Origin: Pseudomonadota bacterium | GTDB taxonomy: Bacteria > Pseudomonadota > Alphaproteobacteria > Rickettsiales > SXRF01 | Assembly (NCBI GenBank): GCA_028873275.1 | Contig: JAGWLJ010000066.1 | Location: forward strand, 1-7,340 | Direction: 5' to 3' | Length of the DNA stretch: 7,340 nucleotides | Shown: positions 1 to 4,220 of the stretch, piece by piece | Layout: each line of letters opens with the position of its first letter | Numbering within the stretch: position 1 is the stretch's first letter | The notes under the pieces: generated by a model | Told to the model about the DNA's origin: nothing | The model's database searches: none | Seen by the model: the letters and a program-made list of their open reading frames with translations, nothing else | Program-made: the position numbers and the translations under genes

Positions 1-114
1 CTTGTATTTCTCGAACAGGCGGCGCGACAGCGTGGTTTTTCCTGCGCCCGACGGCGACGACAGGATGAACATCAGCCCGCGGCGCTTCAGCTCCACATGC
101 GTCTGCAGCGACAT
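1..114 (-). CDS. gmk: Guanylate kinase, 5' part only (cut by window edge)
   Basis: Guanylate kinase phosphorylates GMP to GDP with ATP in the cytoplasm, in purine nucleotide metabolism. Only the first 38 codons are in the window. Residues 14-28 read LMFILSSPSGAGKTT: the beta strand and P-loop (GxxGxGKT type) at the N-terminus of bacterial guanylate kinases, with the family's typical SPSGAGK. The start codon at 114-112 is supported by a GAGG Shine-Dalgarno at 119-122 that overlaps the end of the upstream Sco1 gene; the Sco1 stop (118-116) lies one base before the gmk ATG, so the two are probably co-transcribed and translationally coupled. The P-loop sequence makes the identity fairly secure, although the GMP-binding and lid regions cannot be seen. 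Confidence 0.88.
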   Translation of the reverse strand, partial: MSLQTHVELKRRGLMFILSSPSGAGKTTLSRRLFEKYK

Positions 115-115
115 G

Positions 116-733
116 CTACCTCGCCAGCACGCGCTCGACGCCGCGGGCGATATCCTGCGGCTCGGCGTTGTTAGGAAACAGCCGGACATATTTTCCATCC
201 ATGCCCATCAAATAGATAAACGCCGAATGCTCGACGTTATATTCCCCGGCATGGTGATGGCCTTCCTGTATCGGCATGGCGTGATCGGCGTAATAAGATT
301 TATACGCTGCTGCCACCGCTTTGATCTGATCCGAAGTGCCGGTGAGGCCGACGAAACGCGCATCAAAATGGGACAGGTAATCGGCCAGCACTGGCGGCGT
401 ATCACGCTCGGGATCGACGGTGATGAAGATGGGGGCCACTTGATCGGCCTTGTCGCCCAGGAGCGTCATGGCCTGCGACAGGTTGGCCATCGTCACCGGG
501 CAGATGTCGGGGCAATGCGTGAAGCCGAAGAATACCAGCATGATGCGGCCGCGGAAATCGCTGGCGCGGACGGCATGGCCGTTCTGGTCGGTCAGGGTAA
601 AATCACCGCCGATCAAGGGCTCTGTGATCATTTCCATTTGCTGGTGCTGGGTGGTCCGGTCGCCGGTCATCCACAGGAGAAAGGAAGTCGCCCCGATTAG
701 CGCCGCCACCAGAAATAAAAGTGTTTTTCTCAT
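116..733 (-). CDS. Sco1/SenC family copper chaperone for cytochrome c oxidase
   Basis: This 205-residue protein belongs to the Sco1/SenC/PrrC family: membrane-anchored thioredoxin-fold proteins that deliver copper to the CuA site of cytochrome c oxidase or act as thiol-redox partners in that assembly. Residues 4-22 form one hydrophobic N-terminal anchor, placing the domain in the periplasm. Around residues 72-82 is THCPDICPVTM, giving the CxxxC copper ligands Cys74 and Cys78; the third ligand is His169 in YNVEHSAFIYLM. VDPERDTP (106-113) is another family signature. Length is normal and all copper ligands are intact. A His-rich patch (EGHHHAGE, 158-165) shortly before the ligand His could hold extra metal; that is inference. 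The ATG at 733-731 fits the membrane anchor but has no recognisable Shine-Dalgarno. gmk follows after one base. Confidence 0.95.
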   Translation of the reverse strand: MRKTLLFLVAALIGATSFLLWMTGDRTTQHQQMEMITEPLIGGDFTLTDQNGHAVRASDFRGRIMLVFFGFTHCPDICPVTMANLSQAMTLLGDKADQVAPIFITVDPERDTPPVLADYLSHFDARFVGLTGTSDQIKAVAAAYKSYYADHAMPIQEGHHHAGEYNVEHSAFIYLMGMDGKYVRLFPNNAEPQDIARGVERVLAR

Positions 734-822
734 GAAAACAATATGTTATTTAGAAGTCGGCCGCTGATTATGGAATGATCTGGGTTAATATTCGATGAAC
801 AAAAAAAGATAACAATATGCAT

Positions 823-844
823 TAAATGCGGTATATCGCATTTA
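823..844. promoter_or_regulatory. 22-bp interrupted palindrome in the divergent intergenic region
   Basis: The arms TAAATGCG (823-830) and CGCATTTA (837-844) are perfect inverted repeats of 8 bases around the 6-base centre GTATAT. The element lies between the divergent Sco1 and 208-residue genes. Its centre is about 60 bases upstream of the start point expected from the promoter at 858-886, a spacing common for dimeric activators. The spacing TGCG-N6-CGCA fits neither the CRP (TGTGA-N6-TCACA) nor the FNR (TTGAT-N4-ATCAA) consensus, so no regulator is assigned. A chance palindrome in AT-rich DNA is possible, though 8 perfect pairs including GC steps argue somewhat against it. Confidence 0.45.
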
Positions 845-857
845 CCCCTTGTTTTCT

Positions 858-886
858 TTGACAATTATTAATCTTTTCGTTAAAAT
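858..886 (+). promoter_or_regulatory. Sigma70-type promoter for the 208-residue protein
   Basis: A perfect -35 hexamer TTGACA (858-863) is followed after 17 bases by TAAAAT (881-886), five of six matches to the -10 consensus. The predicted transcription start is near 893, giving a leader of about 23 bases before the ATG at 916. This is the best sigma70-like promoter on the plus strand of the window. It also supports the plus-strand reading frame downstream over the overlapping minus-strand frame. Confidence 0.65.
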
Positions 887-915
887 AATAATTAAGCTCA
901 CGTAGAGTATATTTT

Positions 916-1542
916 ATGCTGCCCGTTGCAAGTAGCATTACGATGACTATCCAGACCCCGCTCGTCAATACAGCGATGCCGGGAACGGCTGTCGTGCATC
1001 CGCCCTACGACAACGTCGCGCCCTCCGTTTCTAACGCCGCCATCGACAATAATGCAAGAGGCAACAGCACGCCGCCGCCCTCGCCCGATCAGCCTTCCGC
1101 CGACGCACCGGCCACCGACGCTGCTTTCACCGCGCTGAGCAGCGGCATGGCGCAGGCCACCGGCCTTGGCGCACAGGCCACATTCCTTGCGCAGCTGATG
1201 GTGCAGGACGGTTCGTCGGTAACGCAGCGCTTCCTCGTCGAATACCAGAAGTTGCTTAGCCTGAGCAATGTGAAATACAAGCCTAGCAATGCCATGAAAC
1301 CGTCGCCCGAGCCTTCCAGCATATTCGGGCGCATCCTGCACGATACACCGCACCAAGTGCAACCAGCAGCGCCGGTACAGGCGAAGCCGCAGGAAAAGCC
1401 TCAGCAGGCCCCCATCACGTTCAATCCCATACCGCCGGCCACCGTCAAGATTCCGACGCAGGAACAGGCGCTGGGTGCTTATGCCGCTGTCGTTCAGGCA
1501 CCGACGCCCGCACCGATACCCGATGTTGTGCAGCTAGTGTGA
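916..1542 (+). CDS. Unrecognised Pro/Ala-rich 208-residue protein with a short helical core
   Basis: I do not recognise this family. The 208 residues fall into three parts. Residues 1-65 are polar and low-complexity, ending in a Pro/Ser/Ala stretch (STPPPSPDQPSADAPATD). Residues 66-127 look folded and helical and include GLGAQATFLAQLMVQD and RFLVEYQKLLSLSNVKY. Residues 128-208 are rich in Pro, Gln and Ala (QPAAPVQAKPQEKPQQAP). There is no clear signal peptide, no strong membrane segment and no cysteine. It resembles a linker-rich adaptor or a secreted/surface-associated accessory protein, but no function should be inferred. The ATG at 916 is placed by the promoter at 858-886 and a weak GTAGAG at 902-907. 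The 3' end overlaps the convergent bc1 chaperone gene by 9 bases. Confidence 0.7.
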   Translation: MLPVASSITMTIQTPLVNTAMPGTAVVHPPYDNVAPSVSNAAIDNNARGNSTPPPSPDQPSADAPATDAAFTALSSGMAQATGLGAQATFLAQLMVQDGSSVTQRFLVEYQKLLSLSNVKYKPSNAMKPSPEPSSIFGRILHDTPHQVQPAAPVQAKPQEKPQQAPITFNPIPPATVKIPTQEQALGAYAAVVQAPTPAPIPDVVQLV

Positions 1543-2052
1543 GAAGGCGATTTTCCCCTGGCTCAGCGCCGCCGCCGGCTGCGCCTGCAGCAGTTGCCGG
1601 TTCTTCAGCGCATACTCCGCCAGCGCGGCGATGGATTCGTCGCTGACCGGCTTTTCACGCAAGACATTGCGCTTGAGCGCTTCCTGCCATTTCTCAGCAT
1701 CCGCGCCCGCGTTCTCATAGGCTTTGAGGCGGCCGTAAAACGCCTGCGCCATGTTTTTGACGCGGTGGCCAACGCCGGTATCGCCCACGCCCATTTCACG
1801 CAGGGAACGATCCATATCGGCAAAAAACGTTTCGGAAAGCTGGCGGCAGAACTCCGGGGATTCCTGGCAGCATGAAATAACAAAAAACAGATGCAGTACG
1901 ATCATGTCGAAGCGGCCGTCGATGCTGTCCTCGACCTGCCATTGCTGATAAAATACCGGCTGGCGCGACTGGGCGACGATTTGCACGTAAGCCTGATGCG
2001 CCTGCTGAGTGGTGGAAGACGGGGTAAAGAGGCGCTTGAGGGAAACGATCAC
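1534..2052 (-). CDS. Ubiquinol-cytochrome c chaperone (CBP3/UQCC1 family)
   Basis: This 172-residue protein matches the ubiquinol-cytochrome c chaperone family, whose mitochondrial members CBP3/UQCC1 bind newly made cytochrome b and promote assembly of the bc1 complex (complex III). Visible family features are the segment DSIDGRFDMIVLHLFFV (42-58) and the block ETFFADMDRSLREMGVGD (74-91) running into VGHRVKNMAQAFYGRLKAYE (94-113). There is no signal peptide; it is probably cytoplasmic and acts at the inner-membrane face. The start is a GTG at 2052-2050 that overlaps the rpoH stop as GTGA; no Shine-Dalgarno is apparent, so translation probably depends on coupling to rpoH. The stop (1536-1534) lies inside the last codons of the convergent 208-residue gene, and no terminator is visible between them. 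Length is close to bacterial relatives. Confidence 0.88.
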   Translation of the reverse strand: MIVSLKRLFTPSSTTQQAHQAYVQIVAQSRQPVFYQQWQVEDSIDGRFDMIVLHLFFVISCCQESPEFCRQLSETFFADMDRSLREMGVGDTGVGHRVKNMAQAFYGRLKAYENAGADAEKWQEALKRNVLREKPVSDESIAALAEYALKNRQLLQAQPAAALSQGKIAFSH

Positions 2053-2930
2053 TGCGCGCTGGTCATTTCTTTTTGCAGCTTCTCAAACGCCCGCACCTCA
2101 ATCTGGCGCACGCGCTCGCGCGAGATGCCGTAATCCTGGCTGAGCTGCTCGAGCGTATCCGGCTCGTCCTTGAGGCGGCGGCGCTCGAGAATATCACGCT
2201 CGCGGTCGGAGAGATGCGCCATCGCCAGTTGAAGCGCGCCCTGCTTCTGCGCCAAATCCTGCCGGTTGGCCAGCTCCGTTTCATGGCTTTCTTCCGGCGC
2301 GGCGAGGAAATCGATTTTCTCGTCGTCGCTGTCGCCGGCCACCGTGCTGTTGAGATAAACATCGTGGCCGGACATGCGGCTATCCATGTCGATGACGTCC
2401 CGCTCGCTGACGTCGAGAATGCGGGCGATTGTGCCGGTCTGCTCGTCGGTTAAGCCCCGCTCGCCCATGGCGCCGATCTTCTGCTTGATCTTGCGCAGGT
2501 TGAAAAACAGCCGCTTCTGCGCCGCGCTGGAGCCGATCTTGACCATCGACCACGAGCGCAAAATATATTCCTGGATGGCCGCCTTGATCCACCAGATGGC
2601 ATAGGTGGCGAGCCTGAAGCCCTTGTCGGGGTCGAAGCGCTTGACCGCCTGCATCATGCCGATATTGCCCTCGGCGATCAGCTCGCCCATGGGGAGGCCG
2701 TAGCCGCGGTATTTGAAGGCGATCTTGGCCACCAGGCGCAGATGGCTGGTCACCAGCCGGTGGGCCGCTTCGATATCGCCGTAATCGCGCCAGCGCTTGG
2801 AGAGGTCATACTCTTCCTGCGGCTCGAGTACGGGGAACTTGGCGATTTCACGCAGATAACGTCTTAAACCGTCCTGAGGGGAAATCGGGACAGGCAGGGC
2901 AATGGCTCTGGCTTGGATGTCTTTTTTCAT
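2049..2930 (-). CDS. rpoH: RNA polymerase sigma-32 factor (heat-shock sigma, RpoH)
   Basis: This 293-residue alternative sigma factor directs RNA polymerase to heat-shock promoters. Region 1.2 is visible at about 20-50 (GLRRYLREIAKFPVLEPQEE). Region 2 lies at about 50-120, with GELIAEGNIGMMQAVKRFDP and FRLATYAIWWIKAAIQEYIL, the core-binding and -10-recognition helices. The RpoH box QKRLFFNLR (138-146) separates RpoH from other group 3 sigmas. Region 4, with the -35-reading helix-turn-helix, is at about 230-288 (LSDRERDILERR ... GISRERVRQIEVRAFEKL). Length is typical of alphaproteobacterial RpoH and nothing is truncated. The ATG at 2930-2928 fits family N-termini but has no Shine-Dalgarno. Transcription probably starts at the composite promoter at 2950-2980. 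The bc1 chaperone follows with a 4-base overlap. Confidence 0.96.
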   Translation of the reverse strand: MKKDIQARAIALPVPISPQDGLRRYLREIAKFPVLEPQEEYDLSKRWRDYGDIEAAHRLVTSHLRLVAKIAFKYRGYGLPMGELIAEGNIGMMQAVKRFDPDKGFRLATYAIWWIKAAIQEYILRSWSMVKIGSSAAQKRLFFNLRKIKQKIGAMGERGLTDEQTGTIARILDVSERDVIDMDSRMSGHDVYLNSTVAGDSDDEKIDFLAAPEESHETELANRQDLAQKQGALQLAMAHLSDRERDILERRRLKDEPDTLEQLSQDYGISRERVRQIEVRAFEKLQKEMTSAQ

Positions 2931-2949
2931 AGGGAATACCGGTAAAAAA

Positions 2950-2980
2950 ATTATATAGGGGAATTGGGCCGGTTTTCAAG
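2950..2980 (-). promoter_or_regulatory. rpoH promoter: superposed sigma32-like and sigma70-like elements
   Basis: Read on the minus strand, CTTGAA (2980-2975) is followed after 13 bases by CCCCTATATA (2961-2952), close to the heat-shock sigma32 pattern CTTGAA-N13-CCCCATNTA. The same bases also give TTGAAA, an 18-base spacer and a perfect TATAAT (2955-2950), a reasonable sigma70 promoter. The predicted start near 2943 leaves a leader of only about 12 bases before the ATG at 2930. Caulobacter rpoH is known to have both housekeeping and sigma32 promoters, so autoregulation here is plausible; that this site is used by either sigma is inference. Confidence 0.68.
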
Positions 2981-3010
2981 GAAAATCTTGCGTTTAGCAG
3001 TATATACGAT

Positions 3011-3079
3011 AAGGGCCACGGGTTCCCGGCTGTTCTGGCTTTTGGCGTAGAACTGCCTGGAACTCCGTGGCCCTTTTTT
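3011..3079 (+). terminator. Long hairpin followed by six T on the plus strand
   Basis: The arm AAGGGCCACGG (3011-3021) pairs perfectly with CCGTGGCCCTT (3065-3075). Beyond a one-base bulge at 3064 the stem continues with GTTCC/GGAAC (3022-3026 with 3059-3063), GGC/GCC (3028-3030 with 3055-3057) and GTTCT/AGAAC (3032-3036 with 3049-3053), closing on a loop of about 12 bases. T3074-T3079 form the U-tract, the first two also pairing with A3012 and A3011. Only the plus-strand transcript ends in U; on the minus strand the hairpin is followed by CTTATCG, a poor tract. Both flanking genes are on the minus strand, so this terminator would act on a rightward transcript for which I see no promoter. It may also insulate rpoH from the upstream gene. 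Confidence 0.55.
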
Positions 3080-3098
3080 GGATCGGTTATTCCGATCC
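3080..3098. repeat. Perfect 7-bp hairpin spanning the stop codon of the 51-residue gene
   Basis: GGATCGG (3080-3086) and CCGATCC (3092-3098) are perfect inverted repeats around a 5-base loop. The loop contains the TAA stop (minus strand, 3089-3087) of the small membrane protein gene. The element immediately follows the T-tract of the 3011-3079 hairpin, so two hairpins are stacked with six bases between them. It may protect the 3' end of the small mRNA or form part of the same terminator region. Confidence 0.45.
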
Positions 3099-3242
3099 TT
3101 CGTATTCGTTGTTCAGGCACCTAACAGCGAATCGCTGTCGTGACACCGGCACTTTGACGGGCTGTGGCCGCTGGCTGATTATGCGAGTCAGCCAGGAAAT
3201 TAACCCCACCAGCGCCGCCAGTCCGCAAATCGCCTTGAACAT
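3087..3242 (-). CDS. Small 51-residue single-span membrane protein
   Basis: This short gene encodes 51 residues: a hydrophobic helix at about 3-23 (KAICGLAALVGLISWLTRII), then a basic, polar tail containing two Pro-Val steps and an acidic end (NNEYEGSE). I do not recognise the family. The start at 3242-3240 is well supported by AGGAGG (minus strand, 3254-3249) six bases upstream, the strongest ribosome binding site in the window. The frame continues upstream to an ATG at 3338, but that extension is Arg/Ser/Glu-rich, has no such site and would bury the strong one. Cys6 is too near the N-terminus for a lipobox, so lipidation is unlikely. It has its own promoter (3380-3407) and a leader of about 130 bases. 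A role in membrane stress or as a regulatory small membrane protein is only a guess. Confidence 0.62.
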   Translation of the reverse strand: MFKAICGLAALVGLISWLTRIISQRPQPVKVPVSRQRFAVRCLNNEYEGSE

Positions 3243-3248
3243 AATCCC

Positions 3249-3254
3249 CCTCCT
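3249..3254 (-). promoter_or_regulatory. Strong Shine-Dalgarno of the 51-residue gene
   Basis: The minus strand reads AAGGAGGGGGATT directly before the ATG at 3242, with AGGAGG six bases from it. This decides the start codon in favour of the 51-residue form over the longer 83-residue frame. It stands out because most other starts in the window have no comparable site. Confidence 0.75.
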
Positions 3255-3284
3255 TATTGGGGAGACACTCTCTCTTGTCACTTG

Positions 3285-3301
3285 CCGGAAACCGTTTCCG
3301 G
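3285..3301. promoter_or_regulatory. 17-bp perfect palindrome in the leader of the 51-residue gene
   Basis: CCGGAAAC (3285-3292) and GTTTCCGG (3294-3301) are perfect inverted repeats around one central base. As RNA it would fold into a 7-bp stem with a 3-base loop. As DNA it has the look of a dimeric repressor operator; GAAAC-N-GTTTC is loosely reminiscent of LacI-family sites. It lies about 70 bases downstream of the predicted start point and 45 bases before the ATG, so it could act as a roadblock operator or an mRNA structure. No regulator gene is adjacent. Confidence 0.42.
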
Positions 3302-3379
3302 ATAGCCTGGACTCCCTTTCAGCCCTCGCCGAATCCATGGAATTTCAGGCGCGAGCGCAAGAGTCAAAGTGTTGCCAGC

Positions 3380-3407
3380 ATTATATACTAATAAATGGTT
3401 AATTCAA
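3380..3407 (-). promoter_or_regulatory. Sigma70-type promoter for the 51-residue membrane protein
   Basis: On the minus strand TTGAAT (3407-3402) is followed after 16 bases by a perfect TATAAT (3385-3380). The predicted start near 3373 gives a leader of about 130 bases to the ATG at 3242. The element sits in an AT-rich gap after the response-regulator gene, so the small gene is probably not merely a downstream passenger of that gene. Confidence 0.58.
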
Positions 3408-3479
3408 GCCGTTCCGGCACCTCAAACAAAAAGCAATGAGCCTCCTGACGGATTGTCGTTTAATATTTAAATATCAATA

Positions 3480-4151
3480 TTATAGTGCTAGCTTATATCC
3501 CGCGCCCCTGAGCGTCTGGATCAGGCTTTTTTCGAACCCCTTGTCGATCTTATGGCGCAGGCGGGAGATGTGCACGTCAATCACGTTGGTTTGCGGGTCG
3601 AAATTATAGTCCCACACATGCTCAAGCAGCATGGTACGCGTCACCACCGTGCCCGAGTGGCGCATCAGGTATTCCAGCAGGGCGAATTCCCGCGCCTGCA
3701 GGTCGATAAGCTTTCCCGCTCGCTTCACCGTACGTGTCAGCAGATCCATTTCGAGGTCGCCGCAGGTGAGTCTGGTCACCGCTTTCTCGCCGGCCTTGCG
3801 GCGGGTGATGGCCTCCAGCCGGGCGAGTAATTCGGTGAAGGAATAGGGCTTGGCCAGGTAATCATCGGCCCCGGCCTTGAGGCCCTTGACGCGCTCATCG
3901 ACTTTATCAAGCGCAGTGAGCACGATGGCCGGCGTCTCGTTGCCGGAGGCGCGCAGTGTCTGGATGATGGTCAGCCCATCGACCTCCGGCACCATGCGGT
4001 CAACGATCATGGCATCGTATTTCTCCGAAGCCGCCATGAAGAGACCGTCCTTGCCGGTGGCTGAGTGATCGACGACATGCCCCTGCTCGCGCAGGCCTTT
4101 AAGCAGGTATTTTGCCGATTCCTTGTCGTCTTCGATGAGGAGAATTTTCAT
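3480..4151 (-). CDS. OmpR/PhoB-family response regulator transcription factor
   Basis: This 223-residue protein is a two-component DNA-binding response regulator. The receiver domain (1 to about 115) has the acidic pair Asp8/Asp9, the phosphoacceptor Asp51 (MIVDRMVPEVDGL), Thr79 in IVLTALDK and Lys101 in the LAKPYSF loop: all catalytic and switch residues are present. The winged-helix effector domain (about 127-221) has the recognition region QTNVIDVHISRLRHKID and the C-terminal hairpin IQTLRGAGYKLAL, typical of the OmpR/PhoB group. The DRMVPEVDGL wording resembles the CopR/QseB-like subgroup, but the inducing signal cannot be predicted. No histidine kinase lies on either side within the window. 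The ATG at 4151-4149 fits the conserved MKILLIEDD start but has no Shine-Dalgarno; the heptamer cassette at 4162-4220 forms its immediate upstream region. Confidence 0.95.
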   Translation of the reverse strand: MKILLIEDDKESAKYLLKGLREQGHVVDHSATGKDGLFMAASEKYDAMIVDRMVPEVDGLTIIQTLRASGNETPAIVLTALDKVDERVKGLKAGADDYLAKPYSFTELLARLEAITRRKAGEKAVTRLTCGDLEMDLLTRTVKRAGKLIDLQAREFALLEYLMRHSGTVVTRTMLLEHVWDYNFDPQTNVIDVHISRLRHKIDKGFEKSLIQTLRGAGYKLAL

Positions 4152-4161
4152 GGTAGCGGTA

Positions 4162-4220
4162 AGTGATCAGTGGCCAGTGATCAGATATTTACCACTGGCC
4201 ACTGGCCGCTGTCCACTACC
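4162..4220. repeat. Heptanucleotide-repeat cassette 1, inverted arms
   Basis: The left arm is in 7-base steps: AGTGATC (4162), AGTGGCC (4169), AGTGATC (4176). The right arm reads ACTGGCC (4194), ACTGGCC (4201), GCTGTCC (4208), then ACTACC (4215). The arms are inverted: AGTGGCCAGTG (4169-4179) pairs perfectly over 11 bases with CACTGGCCACT (4193-4203), around an AT-rich 13-base loop. The cassette fills the gap between the 283-residue gene and the response regulator, and the last heptamer supplies the 283-residue gene's TAG stop (4218-4216). It shares its GGYCA/TGRCC core and layout with the cassette at 5070-5166. Heptamer short repeats of this style are best known from cyanobacteria (STRR sequences); common ancestry is not claimed. 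Confidence 0.72.

Noticed and set aside
2..700. A 232-codon plus-strand open frame across the first 700 bases
   Set aside because: It lies opposite gmk and a clearly recognisable Sco1 gene with intact copper ligands; its composition (Arg/His/Gly-rich) is typical of antisense shadows in GC-rich DNA.
898..1362. A 154-codon minus-strand frame opposite the 208-residue gene
   Set aside because: It is rich in Arg, His, Cys and Gly, has no promoter or ribosome site, and competes with a plus-strand frame that begins just after a near-consensus promoter.
3011..3079. The long hairpin as SRP RNA (4.5S) or another housekeeping RNA
   Set aside because: The conserved SRP domain IV bases (such as the GGTCAGG/GGAAGCAGC core) are absent, and no rightward promoter was found.
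3087..3338. An 83-residue version of the small membrane protein starting at 3338
   Set aside because: The extra 32 residues are charged and low in hydrophobicity, have no ribosome binding site, and contain the 17-bp palindrome; the perfect AGGAGG before 3242 marks the shorter form.
4183..4216. A promoter for the response regulator formed from cassette 1 (TGGACA and TAAATA on the minus strand)
   Set aside because: The -35-like match is fair, but the -10 candidate matches only three of six bases with an 18-base spacer; too weak to list as a feature.
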